Assembly: GCA_021846275.1 (NCBI GenBank)
Contig: JAJZBZ010000001.1
Span: 496,001-560,000, forward strand
Reading direction: 5' to 3'
From: Acidobacteriota bacterium
GTDB lineage: Bacteria > Acidobacteriota > Terriglobia > Terriglobales > Acidobacteriaceae
Length of the DNA stretch: 64,000 bases
Below, one piece after another: positions 1 to 8,772 of the stretch. A model generated the notes under the pieces. That model ran no database searches, had not been told where the DNA came from, and was given only the letters and a program-made list of their open reading frames with translations. The translations under genes and the position numbers were made by a program. Position 1 is the first letter of the stretch. Every line of letters starts with the position of its first letter.

Positions 1-2133
1 CGTGAAGAATGTGCCGTCTTTCGCAAGACGAATGAGGCATATGGTGGCCTATCGAATATGGCCCCTGGTTTTCCTGTTCGGATCAATGGTGTGTTCATTT
101 TGACTGTCGAGGCCTTGTATCAAGCCTGCCGGTTTCCGCATATGCCAGAAGTCCAGCGGCTCATACTCGATCAGCATAGTCCCATGACAGCCAAGATGGT
201 TGGTAAGCCGTACCGAGACAATTCTCGTCCGGACTGGGATCGTGTCCGTGTGCGGATTATGCGTTGGTGTTTGCGGCTCAAGCTCTTGATGCATAGTTTA
301 ACTTTTCGCGATCTTTTACTATCAACTGGCGACCGGCCAATTGTCGAAGACTCGCGCAAGGATGATTTTTGGGGGGCTTTACGCGTAGATAGCAAAACAC
401 TAGTTGGCAGGAATGTGCTGGGGCGATTGTTGATGGAACTTCGCGAAGAGATCAGGAACGGCGCGGAACTTCGAATTCTAGAACCCCCTGCAATTTCATC
501 TTTCCTGCTGTTTGGCCAAGCCATAGGGTCCTTGGATTTCAGAACGGACAAGGGGATTCATCATTCAGAGATGATGGATAAGGACCGAGTAGTACCAAAG
601 GGATCGTCGAAGCCACTGTTCCCAGAGTTCATTCCTGAATCGAAAGGTGAGAATTCGTTTCTTACGAAGCCGCAGCTAGATGGATCACAAAGATTCCACT
701 TGCTCAGAGGGGCTCAACCGTATCCGGAATACAAGGACTCTGGGCTTCCCTGGCTTGGGAAGATACCAAGCCATTGGAATGTCAAACGGGCAAAGTCTAT
801 ATTTCAGCGCCTTGATATTCGGTCAAAGACCGGTAAAGAGGAACTGTTGACCGTGTCCTCAGCTCGTGGCATCGTGCCTCGTAAGACTGCGAACGTAACG
901 ATGTTCAAAGCAGAATCCTATCTCGGCTACAAGCTGTGTTGGCCGGGCGACTTGGTCATCAACAGCCTTTGGGCATGGGCAGGCGGACTTGGCGTGTCTA
1001 AACATCATGGCATTATCAGTTCCGCCTATGGAGTCTACCGTATACGCGAAGATGCTCCAATGATTCCTGCCTTCGTTCACGAAGTCACACGTTCCTCCTC
1101 CTTTAACTGGGAGCTCAAGGTCAGATCGAAAGGAGTATGGATTTCCCGGCTCCAGTTGACCGACATTTCATTTCTTGATGCGCCCATCCACATACCGCCT
1201 GTAGATGAGCAGGATGCTATTGTGCGGTTTCTGGAATGGGCGAACGGGCGGCTGGAGCGCGCGATCCGTGCGAAGCGGAAGGTGATTGCGCTGCTCAATG
1301 AGCAGAAGCAGGCCATCATTCACCGTGCCGTCACTCGCGGCCTCGATCCCTTTGTCCCTCTCAAGCCCTCCGGCATTTCCTGGCTTGGAGATATACCGCA
1401 GCATTGGGAAATGCCCCTCTTCGGGCGCTTATTGAAGGGAATCGAACAGGGATGGAGTCCCGTTAGTGCTGAGGGTGAGATCAGTTCGGACCAATGGACC
1501 GTCTTAGCTCTCTCGTCTGTACGGCGAGGGACCTTCAACCCCACTGCCATCAAGCCTATCTCACGAAGCGCGACAATTCCCAGCGGTATCGAAATTCGGG
1601 ATGGAGATGTTCTTCTTACAAGATCAAACACGCGAGATCGAGTTGGTGATGTATGTATCGTTCGCAATTCAAGGAATAAGACAATTCTGTGCGATCTGAT
1701 ATATCGCCTGCAAATTTGGGACGATAATATCGACCCAGAATTTCTCGTCTATCAACTTCTTTCTCGAGTCGGCCGTGCCCAGATTGAGCAGGATGCCAGA
1801 GGTTCAAGCGGCACGATGCCTAAGATTTCTCAACGTCATATTAAGACATGGCGCATTCTTCTGCCTTCGACTGATGAACAACGGAGCATTGTCCGCCAAA
1901 TTGACACTGATTGCGCACCAGTCTGCATTGCGATTGCCCGCCTTGAGCGTGAAATCGACCTTCTCCGCGAATACCGCACGCGCCTTGTAGCCGATGTAGT
2001 GACCGGCAAGTTGGACGTACGCGAGGCCGCGGCGAAGTTGCCGGTTGAAGAGCAGGCGGAAGGCGCGGAAGAAGAGATCACCGATGAGGCCGACGAGATG
2101 ATGGAAGATGAGAGGTCGGAGGCGGTCGGATGA
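1..2133 (+). CDS. hsdS: NADAR domain fused to type I restriction specificity subunit HsdS (5' end outside window)
   Basis: The frame is open from base 1, and the first ATG (58) falls inside a conserved domain, so the true start is upstream of the window. The N-terminal ~150 residues match the NADAR (YbiA-like) fold: FRKTNEAYGGLSNMAP, then VEALYQACRFP, RPDWDRVRVRIMR, DDFWG and NVLGRLLMELREE. After a linker, from about base 721, comes a standard two-TRD HsdS: SGLPWLGKIPSHW opens the first target-recognition half, DEQDAIVRFLEWANGRLERAI is the spacer helix, SGISWLGDIPQHW opens the second half and DEQRSIVRQI the last helix. HsdS normally has about 400-450 residues and positions HsdM and HsdR on DNA; this one has at least 710. 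NADAR proteins are known as riboflavin-intermediate glycosidases and, in newer work, as enzymes removing ADP-ribose from guanine in DNA. The acidic tail ends in an ATGA overlap with a tiny ORF. The fusion reading is secure; NADAR activity is inferred. Confidence 0.88.
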   Translation, partial: REECAVFRKTNEAYGGLSNMAPGFPVRINGVFILTVEALYQACRFPHMPEVQRLILDQHSPMTAKMVGKPYRDNSRPDWDRVRVRIMRWCLRLKLLMHSLTFRDLLLSTGDRPIVEDSRKDDFWGALRVDSKTLVGRNVLGRLLMELREEIRNGAELRILEPPAISSFLLFGQAIGSLDFRTDKGIHHSEMMDKDRVVPKGSSKPLFPEFIPESKGENSFLTKPQLDGSQRFHLLRGAQPYPEYKDSGLPWLGKIPSHWNVKRAKSIFQRLDIRSKTGKEELLTVSSARGIVPRKTANVTMFKAESYLGYKLCWPGDLVINSLWAWAGGLGVSKHHGIISSAYGVYRIREDAPMIPAFVHEVTRSSSFNWELKVRSKGVWISRLQLTDISFLDAPIHIPPVDEQDAIVRFLEWANGRLERAIRAKRKVIALLNEQKQAIIHRAVTRGLDPFVPLKPSGISWLGDIPQHWEMPLFGRLLKGIEQGWSPVSAEGEISSDQWTVLALSSVRRGTFNPTAIKPISRSATIPSGIEIRDGDVLLTRSNTRDRVGDVCIVRNSRNKTILCDLIYRLQIWDDNIDPEFLVYQLLSRVGRAQIEQDARGSSGTMPKISQRHIKTWRILLPSTDEQRSIVRQIDTDCAPVCIAIARLEREIDLLREYRTRLVADVVTGKLDVREAAAKLPVEEQAEGAEEEITDEADEMMEDERSEAVG

Positions 2134-2210
2134 CGACGAAAACCACAGCCGAATACATGGCGAGCCTTGTCCATGAGCTCTCGAAGTTGCCGCAGGAGGT
2201 CGAAGCGTGA
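2130..2210 (+). pseudogene. 26-codon stub resembling the N-terminus of an AlbA_2/Schlafen-type ATP-binding protein
   Basis: ATG at 2130 overlaps the HsdS stop (ATGA), and the stop at 2208-2210 overlaps the GTG start of DarT (GTGA), so this mini-ORF fits exactly between the two. The peptide ends SLVHELSKLPQEVEA. This resembles the beginning of the AlbA_2 (COG2865-like) proteins that often sit in type I restriction operons, which typically run L..LP.E.E(W)(V/L)EFK. Here the reading stops exactly where WxEFK is expected. It may be the leftover first exon-like piece of a gene replaced by the DarTG cassette, or a short translational coupler. The resemblance was judged by eye over about 15 residues. 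Confidence 0.45.
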
Positions 2211-2854
2211 GCCAGCCGCCCGCCAACCCGAAGCTCTACCATATTGTCCATCTGGACAAGCTGCCGTCGATTGTGACGGACGGGCAGTTGCTGTGCGATG
2301 CGGTGATCGCGCAGAGGACAGTCGGCGGCACAGTGATCGGCATGCGCGACATCAAGGCGCGGCGACTCACGCTCCCCCTTGTGAGCAGGCCAGGATTGCA
2401 CGTTGGGGATTGTGTCCCGTTCTACTTCTGCCCCCGGTCGGTGATGCTTTATTTGATTTACCGGCACAACCACCCGGATTTGGCTTACCAGGGCGGGCAA
2501 GACCCCGTCGTCCATCTGGAGTTCGATCTGCACCGGGTTGTAGAATGGGCGGAAGCCCAGGGTTTGCGCTGGGCGTTCACGTTGTCGAACGCAGGCGCTC
2601 GTTATGCGGAAGATCGCAGCGAGCTTGCCAATCTGGCTGAAATCGACTGGAACGCGGTTCGGGCTACAGACTGGCGCGACGCAGACACAAAACAAAGCAA
2701 ACAGGCCGAGTTTCTTGTTGAATACGCGGTTCCCTGGGAACTGGTTGACCGTATTGGCGTGATTTCAAATGGAGTAGGACTAAGGGCAGGCGCTGCCATC
2801 GCTCAGGCCGCGCACCAGCCCCAGATCGAAGTCAAGCGGGACTGGTACTATTGA
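2207..2854 (+). CDS. darT: DarT-type DNA ADP-ribosyltransferase toxin (DUF4433)
   Basis: This 215-residue protein matches the DarT2 family through most of its length: YHIVHLDKLPSIVTDG near the N-terminus, IGMRDIKARRL around residues 44-54, VGDCVPFYFCPRSVMLYLI at 66-84, RWAFTLSNAGARY at 121-133, KQAEFLVE at 165-172 and a C-terminal DWYY. Family members use NAD+ to attach ADP-ribose to thymidine in single-stranded DNA, blocking replication, and some act in phage defence. The expected NAD-binding arginine is R52 or R53 and the catalytic glutamate is E168, so the enzyme looks intact. The GTG start overlaps the preceding stop by GTGA; the antitoxin begins 19 bases downstream. Its place between hsdS and hsdR suggests co-expression with the restriction complex. 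Confidence 0.92.
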   Translation: MSQPPANPKLYHIVHLDKLPSIVTDGQLLCDAVIAQRTVGGTVIGMRDIKARRLTLPLVSRPGLHVGDCVPFYFCPRSVMLYLIYRHNHPDLAYQGGQDPVVHLEFDLHRVVEWAEAQGLRWAFTLSNAGARYAEDRSELANLAEIDWNAVRATDWRDADTKQSKQAEFLVEYAVPWELVDRIGVISNGVGLRAGAAIAQAAHQPQIEVKRDWYY

Positions 2855-2873
2855 GCCACCGGAGACGAATGCC

Positions 2874-3923
2874 ATGATGGAATTTACGACGGGAAACATC
2901 CTGGACTCGAGTGCGGAAGCGCTGGTGAACACGGTGAACTGCGTCGGAATTATGGGGCGCGGTATCGCGCTTCAATTCAAGGAGAAGTTCCCGGCCAACT
3001 TCAAAGCCTATGAAGCGGCCTGCGAGCGCGGAGAGCTTCGGCCAGGGCGGATGTTTGTCTTTCCGACCGGATGGGTGACCGGGCCGAAGTTCATTATCAA
3101 CTTCCCCACCAAGCGGCACTGGCGCGGCAAGAGCCGGATCGAGGATATTCAAGCCGGATTGGCGGCGTTGAAAAACGAGATTGAGGAGCGGGGCATTCGC
3201 TCGATTGCGATTCCGCCGCTGGGCGCGGGCCTGGGCGGGTTGGACTGGAAACAGGTTCGGCCCTGCATCGAGCAGGTGTTGAAGACTCTCAGCGACGTAC
3301 GGGTTCTGGTTTATGAACCAAACCAGCCGGCGGCCAGCCAGATTGCTGCGACCGCGCAGCCGCCCAAGATGACAACCGGCCGGGCCGCGCTGGTTGGCTT
3401 GGTGCGGCGCTATCTGGACGGATTGCTCGATCCTGCTGTTAGCCTGCTGGAAGTTCACAAGTTGATGTATTTTATGCAGGAAGCCGGGGAACCACTGAGG
3501 CTGAAGTTTGTTCAGGCGCCTTATGGTCCTTATGCGGAGAATCTGCGCCACGTTTTGAAAGCTGTCGAAGGATACTATCTGACGGGTTACGCGGATGGCG
3601 GCGATTCGCCCACAAAGGAGCTTCAGTTGGTTCCCGGAGCAGTGGAAGATGCCGAGCGAGTGATTGCGGAGGATTCCCATACCAGTGAACGAATCCGCAG
3701 AGTTGCCCAACTGGTAGACGGCTTCGAGACGCCCTTCGGCCTCGAACTGCTGTCTACAGTGCATTGGGTGGCAAATGCTAGCCAGACGCGGATTCCAGAA
3801 GAAATCATCAACGGGACCTACGCGTGGAGTGCACGCAAACGGCAGTTTACAGAAAGGCAGATTCGGCTCGCGCTTCAGATTTTGCAGGACAAGAGATGGC
3901 TGAACTCATCAGCTGTCAAGTAG
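2874..3923 (+). CDS. darG: DarG macrodomain antitoxin, DNA ADP-ribosyl glycohydrolase
   Basis: Residues 1 to about 155 form a macrodomain of the DarG/TARG1 type (GNILDSSAEALVNTVNCVG, GRGIALQFKEKFP, PPLGAGLGGLDW), which removes ADP-ribose from DNA. Residues from about 170 to 349 form the DarG C-terminal domain that binds and neutralises DarT (VHKLMYFMQEAGE, APYGPYAENLRHVL, FGLELLSTVHWVA). Both the enzymatic and the toxin-binding parts are therefore present at normal length. A second ATG follows immediately at 2877; GGAG at 2861-2864 could serve either start. The gene lies 19 bases after darT and 139 bases before hsdR. Confidence 0.93.
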   Translation: MMEFTTGNILDSSAEALVNTVNCVGIMGRGIALQFKEKFPANFKAYEAACERGELRPGRMFVFPTGWVTGPKFIINFPTKRHWRGKSRIEDIQAGLAALKNEIEERGIRSIAIPPLGAGLGGLDWKQVRPCIEQVLKTLSDVRVLVYEPNQPAASQIAATAQPPKMTTGRAALVGLVRRYLDGLLDPAVSLLEVHKLMYFMQEAGEPLRLKFVQAPYGPYAENLRHVLKAVEGYYLTGYADGGDSPTKELQLVPGAVEDAERVIAEDSHTSERIRRVAQLVDGFETPFGLELLSTVHWVANASQTRIPEEIINGTYAWSARKRQFTERQIRLALQILQDKRWLNSSAVK

Positions 3924-3954
3924 GCATTCCTGTGCAATCCGCCTCTGCGCCTAT

Positions 3955-4051
3955 TTGATGGGTATTTGATGGATTTGCCCGATCCGGGACGATGTGTTTG
4001 CAAGAATTCTAAGCGTCATGCTCGGCGCGTTTTACTTGATGGGTGCTTGAT
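3955..4051 (+). repeat. Two copies of a 16-bp direct repeat upstream of hsdR
   Basis: In the darG-hsdR gap, TTGATGGGTATTTGAT (3955-3970) and TTGATGGGTGCTTGAT (4036-4051) are direct copies with two mismatches, 81 bases apart start to start. The second copy ends 11 bases before the hsdR ATG and abuts its ribosome-binding site (GGGAG). This could be an operator controlling restriction-subunit expression, or a trace of the recombination that inserted darTG. Confidence 0.4.
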
Positions 4052-4062
4052 CGGGAGAACGA

Positions 4063-7000
4063 ATGCCGACGAATACGACAGAAGCGGGCTTGGAATCGCT
4101 TATCGTGCGCCACATGACGGGCACCGACGGTTTGGCGGTCGCGCCCGGCGCATTGGCGGAAGAGCCAGAGAATTCTGGCACCGGCTATTTTGCCGGCAGT
4201 CCGAAGGACTACGACCGCGCCTACGCGGTGGATGTCGCACAGCTATTTGCTTTCCTCAAAGCGACGCAGCCTGACGCCTTCAAAAAACTGGCGATCACGG
4301 ATGCCGCCAGCGACATCAACCGCCTCAAGTTTCTGACGCGCCTCTCTGGAGAGATTGGCAAGCGCGGCGTCATCGACGTGATCCGCAAAGGGCTGGAGCA
4401 TGGGCCGGTTCACTTCGATCTCTTCTATGGAACACCGTCTGCTGGCAATGCCAAGGCTGCGGCGCTGAATGCCCAAAACCGATTCTCGATCACACGCCAA
4501 CTTGCCTACAGCATGGTAGAGACGCGCAGGGCGCTCGTCCTCTGCCTGTTCATCAACGGCCTTCCTATTGCCACGTTTGAGTTGAAGAACAGCCTCACCA
4601 AACAGACCGTCGAGGACGCCGTTGAACAGTACCGCCGCGACCGCGATCCGCGCGAACGCCTCTTTGAGTTCGGGCGTTGTGTAGTTCACTTTGCCGTGGA
4701 TGATAGCGAGGTCCGGATGTGTCCGGCGCTGAAAGGAAAGGCATCCTGGTTTCTTCCCTTCAATAAGGGGTGCAACGACGGCGCAGGCAATCCGCCCAAC
4801 CCGTCCGGCCTCAAGACCGACTACCTCTGGAAAGAAGTGCTGACACCGGCTGGGCTGACCAACATTCTGGAGAACTACGCACAGATCGTTGAAGAGAAGA
4901 ATCCAAAGACCGGAAAGAAGAAACGAAATCAGATTTGGCCGCGCTATCATCAGCTCGATGTTGTCCGAAAAGCATTGGCCGACGTTCAGGCGAATGGCGC
5001 AGGCAAGCGCTATTTGATTCAGCACTCGGCCGGCAGCGGAAAGTCAAACTCCATCGCGTGGCTTTCGCACCAACTGATTGCCGTGAAGCGCAATGGCAAA
5101 GAAGTCTTCGATTCTGTCATCGTCGTGACAGATCGGCGCATTCTCGATGACCAGATTCAGAAGACAATCAAGCAGTTCATGCAAGTGGGTGCGACGGTTG
5201 GCCACGCCGAACACTCCGGCGATTTGCGCAAGTTTATCGAACAAGGCAAAAAGATCATTGTCTCCACAGTGCAGAAGTTTCCCTTCATCCTCGACGAAGT
5301 TGCGACCGAAGCGGGCAAGACCTTCGCCATCGTCATCGACGAAGCGCACTCAAGCCAGGGTGGAAAGACCTCTGCGGCCATGAGCCAGGCACTAGCACCA
5401 GAAAGCGACGATGGCGAAAGAGACCCGGAAGATACGGTCAACGAGGCGCTGGCAAAGCGCATAGCCGCGCGCAAGATGCTGACCAACGCCAGCTATTTCG
5501 CGTTTACCGCAACCCCCAAGAACAAAACTCTGGAATTGTTCGGCGAACCATTGCCCCCAGACGCCGAGGGGAAGGTCAAGCACAAGCCTTTCCATACATA
5601 CACGATGAAACAGGCCATCGAGGAGCGCTTCATCCTGGATGTCCTAAAGGCTTATACCCCGGTAAACAGCTATTACAAGCTGATCAAGAAGACTGACGAA
5701 GACCCGGAATTCGACACCAAAAAGGCGAAGAAGAAATTGCGGCGCTATGTCGAAAGTCATGACCATGCGATACGTCTCAAGGCTGAAATCATGGTCGATC
5801 ATTTCCATGAACAGGTTGTTGCGGCAGGAAAGATCGGCGGACAGGCGCGGGCTATGGTAGTGACAAGCGGGATTGAACGGGCGATTCAATACTTTCACGC
5901 CTTCAAGACGTATCTTGTCGAACGCAAAAGTCCGTATCAAGCCGTTGTCGCATTCTCTGGGGAACATGAATACGGCGGCAACAAAGTGAGCGAGTTCTCG
6001 CTCAACGGATTTCCAGGTAGCGACATAGCAGCGAAGATTCAGGATGATCCGTATCGCTTTCTTATCTGCGCCGACAAGTTTCAGACCGGCTATGATGAGC
6101 CACTGCTGCACACGATGTATGTGGACAAGGCTCTTTCAGGAATCAAAGCTGTGCAGACTTTGTCGCGCCTCAATCGCGCGCACCCGCAGAAATATGACTG
6201 CTTCGTCCTTGATTTCCAGAACAACAGCGAGCCAATCACGTTTGCGTTTCAGGATTACTACCGAGCGACTCTGCTGGCGGAAGAGACCGATCCGGATAAG
6301 TTGCATGACCTGAAGGCCTCTCTTGATAATGCGCAAGTGTATTCGCCGGAGCAGGTCGAGCAAGTAGTTGAATTGTTTCTCAAAGGTGCAGAGCGCGACA
6401 CACTCGATCCGATTCTTGATCTGTGTGTCGCGACCTATAAGGAAAGGCTTGATGAAGACGGGCAGGTTGATTTCAAAAGCAAGGCCAAAGTGTTTTGCAG
6501 AACCTACAATTTTCTTTCGTCCGTGATCCCTTTCAGCAATGTGGCATGGGAAAAGCTGTCGATCTTTCTTAACCTACTCACGCCCAAATTGCCAGCGCCG
6601 CAGGAGGAGGATCTGTCGAAAGGGATTCTTGAAGCCATCGACATGGACAGTTATCGTGTAGAGAAGAAAGCAGCAATAAAGATTGCTCTGGTAGATGAAA
6701 ATGCAGAAATTGAGCCTATACCAACAGAGGCAGGTGGCCGGAAGAGCGAACCAGAGCTCGATTATCTAAGCAACATCATAAAGACGTTCAACGAACATTT
6801 TGGAACGCTCTTTACCGATTCCGACCGCGTCACGAAACGCATCCGAGACGACATTGCCCCCAAGGTTGCCGCAGATGCGGCCTATCAGAATGCACGCGAG
6901 AATACTCCGCACACCGCACGCATGGCGCATGATCAAGCGTTGGGAAAGGTTATGCAGCATCTCCTGAAGGACGACACGCAGGTGTATAAGCAGTTCGTTG

Positions 7001-7092
7001 AAAACGAGTCGTTCAGGCGTTTTGTTGGAGATATGGTATTCGCGATCACCAGCAGCGGCGAAGGAGGCGCGACCACAGTCTCGAATATCTGA
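4063..7092 (+). CDS. hsdR: Type I restriction enzyme motor/nuclease subunit HsdR
   Basis: This 1009-residue protein has the standard HsdR layout. An N-terminal PD-(D/E)xK nuclease region includes ELK at E173-K175. A superfamily 2 helicase motor follows, with Walker A in HSAGSGKS near residue 325, the DEAH box at 426-429, FTATP near 480 and a second RecA-like domain with TGYDEP and SRLNRAHP around 670-710. A helical C-terminal region would dock on the methylase complex. It translocates DNA and cuts unmethylated DNA when assembled with HsdS and HsdM. The start is well supported by GGGAG five bases before ATG. The hsdM gene is not in the window and presumably precedes the NADAR-HsdS gene. Confidence 0.95.
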   Translation: MPTNTTEAGLESLIVRHMTGTDGLAVAPGALAEEPENSGTGYFAGSPKDYDRAYAVDVAQLFAFLKATQPDAFKKLAITDAASDINRLKFLTRLSGEIGKRGVIDVIRKGLEHGPVHFDLFYGTPSAGNAKAAALNAQNRFSITRQLAYSMVETRRALVLCLFINGLPIATFELKNSLTKQTVEDAVEQYRRDRDPRERLFEFGRCVVHFAVDDSEVRMCPALKGKASWFLPFNKGCNDGAGNPPNPSGLKTDYLWKEVLTPAGLTNILENYAQIVEEKNPKTGKKKRNQIWPRYHQLDVVRKALADVQANGAGKRYLIQHSAGSGKSNSIAWLSHQLIAVKRNGKEVFDSVIVVTDRRILDDQIQKTIKQFMQVGATVGHAEHSGDLRKFIEQGKKIIVSTVQKFPFILDEVATEAGKTFAIVIDEAHSSQGGKTSAAMSQALAPESDDGERDPEDTVNEALAKRIAARKMLTNASYFAFTATPKNKTLELFGEPLPPDAEGKVKHKPFHTYTMKQAIEERFILDVLKAYTPVNSYYKLIKKTDEDPEFDTKKAKKKLRRYVESHDHAIRLKAEIMVDHFHEQVVAAGKIGGQARAMVVTSGIERAIQYFHAFKTYLVERKSPYQAVVAFSGEHEYGGNKVSEFSLNGFPGSDIAAKIQDDPYRFLICADKFQTGYDEPLLHTMYVDKALSGIKAVQTLSRLNRAHPQKYDCFVLDFQNNSEPITFAFQDYYRATLLAEETDPDKLHDLKASLDNAQVYSPEQVEQVVELFLKGAERDTLDPILDLCVATYKERLDEDGQVDFKSKAKVFCRTYNFLSSVIPFSNVAWEKLSIFLNLLTPKLPAPQEEDLSKGILEAIDMDSYRVEKKAAIKIALVDENAEIEPIPTEAGGRKSEPELDYLSNIIKTFNEHFGTLFTDSDRVTKRIRDDIAPKVAADAAYQNARENTPHTARMAHDQALGKVMQHLLKDDTQVYKQFVENESFRRFVGDMVFAITSSGEGGATTVSNI

Positions 7093-7265
7093 GCATCTCT
7101 TGAATTGTTCTCACTGCGTCTATTTCAGCTTCTTTTCGTGTGTGTGACTGACCTGCCCCCAAAGATCTGCACAGAACCGAATACGATTTACTTATTCAGG
7201 AGGAGGCGGAGGCAATTCTAAAAATCAACTCGACCGGGCAGAATGAGGGATATGCTGCACACGCA

Positions 7266-8552
7266 TTACTCGGTTTCAGAATTATTTTTCAACTTGTCGA
7301 GAAAATCGCTCCATTCCTGCATCATCTTCCTGCGCTGCGAGAGGAATCTGGTGCGATTGTATGCGGTTCCGTTGGCATCCTTAACCGTATGCGCCAACTG
7401 ATGCTCAAGCAAATCCACACGAAAACCTAACACCTCGTCGCCAAGGGTCCGGAACGACGCCCGGAAGCCATGGCCCGACATCTCATCGGCCGGAATTCCC
7501 AAGTTGCGGAGAGCTGCAAGCACTGCGTTATCCGACATCGGTCTCGCCGCACTGCGAAGGCCGGGAAAAACATACTTTCCCGTTCCCGTCACCCTATGCA
7601 GTTCCCGCAGAATTTCGAGTGCCTGTCTGCTTAGAGGAACAGTATGGTCGGGATGTGTCTTCGAGGCTACAAAGCTCCATTGCTCATTCTCAAAGTCAAT
7701 GTCCTTCCACTGAGCCTTCCTCAGTTCTCCCGGTCGAACTGCAAACATGGGTGCCAGGCGCAAAGCGCAGCTCACGACAAATGTTCCCTGATAGGCATCG
7801 ATCTTCCGCAGCAATTCGCCGAATTCCTTCGACGATGTAATCGCCGGGAAGTGTTCTTGTCTGGGAGCCTGCAACGCATCAACTAGGCCAGCCGCAGGGT
7901 TGTGTTTCACTTTTCCCAATGCAAAACCGTGATTGAAGATTTTCTCGCAGTAGATTCGCGCGCGACGCGTAGTCTCGCGCACTCCGCGTGCTTCCATGCG
8001 CTGCAGCATCGCCAGCACTTCTGGCCCTTCGATATCCGCAATTGGCCGGGAACCGAGATGTGGATAAACATCGCGTTCAAGCAGCCGCAGAACACGCTCA
8101 GCATGACCCTTCGAGGTCCAACCGCTCAACTCCTTCTGGTACCAGGCGCGCCCCACCGACTCAAAGGTGTTTTCTACTGCCTGCGCTCTCTTCAGCTTGG
8201 TAACCTTCCGGTCCTGACCTGGGTCCACGCCATCGCGCAGGAGTTTGCGCGCATCATCGCAGCGCTCGCGTGCGACCTTCAGGCTGACCTCCGGGTATAC
8301 GCCGAGAGAGAGCCGCTTTTCCTTCCCCATATAGCGGTACTTCCAGCGCCACCATTTACCACCGGAAGGGGAAATTTCCAGATACAGCCCCCGCTGGTCG
8401 TACAGCTTGCGTGGTTTGCCCGTAGCTGTAGAGGCATTTTTAACAGCTGCATCTGTCAGTGGCTTGTGCGGCTGCCTGCTATTGTCGCCCGTACTATCAA
8501 TCACGAGCAATTTGCCCGCTTTGGGGGCAACTGCTTTTGAGGTTGTACCCAT
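7266..8552 (-). CDS. int: Tyrosine recombinase, P4-type integrase
   Basis: This 428-residue protein has an N-terminal arm-binding DUF4102 domain (LTDAAVKNA, YDQRGLYLEISPSGGKWWRWKYR, LSLGVYPEVSLKVAR), a SAM-like core-binding domain in the middle and a C-terminal catalytic domain. Catalytic residues visible are R in RPGELRKAQW, K in SKTHPDHTVPLS, HGFR (HxxR), H in LEHQLAH and the tyrosine in AYNRTRF. It begins 131 bases from the 3' end of tRNA-Glu, which is presumably its attachment site. The first ~28 residues before the DUF4102 motif are longer than usual for the family, and no internal ATG offers a better start. It likely mobilised the defence island to its left. Confidence 0.93.
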   Translation of the reverse strand: MGTTSKAVAPKAGKLLVIDSTGDNSRQPHKPLTDAAVKNASTATGKPRKLYDQRGLYLEISPSGGKWWRWKYRYMGKEKRLSLGVYPEVSLKVARERCDDARKLLRDGVDPGQDRKVTKLKRAQAVENTFESVGRAWYQKELSGWTSKGHAERVLRLLERDVYPHLGSRPIADIEGPEVLAMLQRMEARGVRETTRRARIYCEKIFNHGFALGKVKHNPAAGLVDALQAPRQEHFPAITSSKEFGELLRKIDAYQGTFVVSCALRLAPMFAVRPGELRKAQWKDIDFENEQWSFVASKTHPDHTVPLSRQALEILRELHRVTGTGKYVFPGLRSAARPMSDNAVLAALRNLGIPADEMSGHGFRASFRTLGDEVLGFRVDLLEHQLAHTVKDANGTAYNRTRFLSQRRKMMQEWSDFLDKLKNNSETE

Positions 8553-8683
8553 GCCCCCAATGTTGCCCCCGCATGACCCCGGATGTCAACGGACGGCGGC
8601 GGATGTCCAAGGAGGGACAACCTGTGAAAATGCTGAATTTAAGAGGGATTTGGGACTTTCTCGTATGTCCCCGGAAGAAGTTC

Positions 8684-8758
8684 TGGTAGCGCTAACGGGA
8701 ATCGAACCCGTGTTTTAAGATTGAGAATCTCACGTCCTAACCCCTAGACGATAGCGCC
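8684..8758 (-). tRNA. tRNA-Glu (anticodon CTC)
   Basis: The minus strand reads as a 75-base cloverleaf with encoded CCA. The acceptor arms GGCGCTA and TAGCGCT pair with one terminal G-U, the anticodon loop is TTCTCAA (anticodon CTC, decoding GAG), and the T arm is CGGGTTCGATTCCCG. The 3' end faces the integrase, as expected for a tRNA used as an integration site and restored by the incoming element. Confidence 0.93.
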
Positions 8759-8772
8759 GCTGGAACATTCGT

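Larger units (their letters stand above)
1..8683. mobile_element. Right-hand part of a genomic island in tRNA-Glu carrying restriction and DarTG cargo
   Basis: A tyrosine recombinase lies directly beside the 3' end of a tRNA-Glu gene, and to its left is a block of defence genes (NADAR-HsdS, DarT, DarG, HsdR). This is the usual layout of an island integrated into a tRNA 3' end. Base composition supports it: G and C are roughly balanced on the plus strand here (a sampled 60-base line at 4501 has 17 G and 20 C), whereas the chromosome to the right is strongly G-rich on the plus strand. The left end and second attachment repeat are outside the window, so total size is unknown. Confidence 0.75.

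Noticed and set aside
58-2133. ATG at 58 as the true start of the NADAR-HsdS gene
   Set aside because: Conserved NADAR residues are encoded in frame before it, so the gene must begin upstream of the window.
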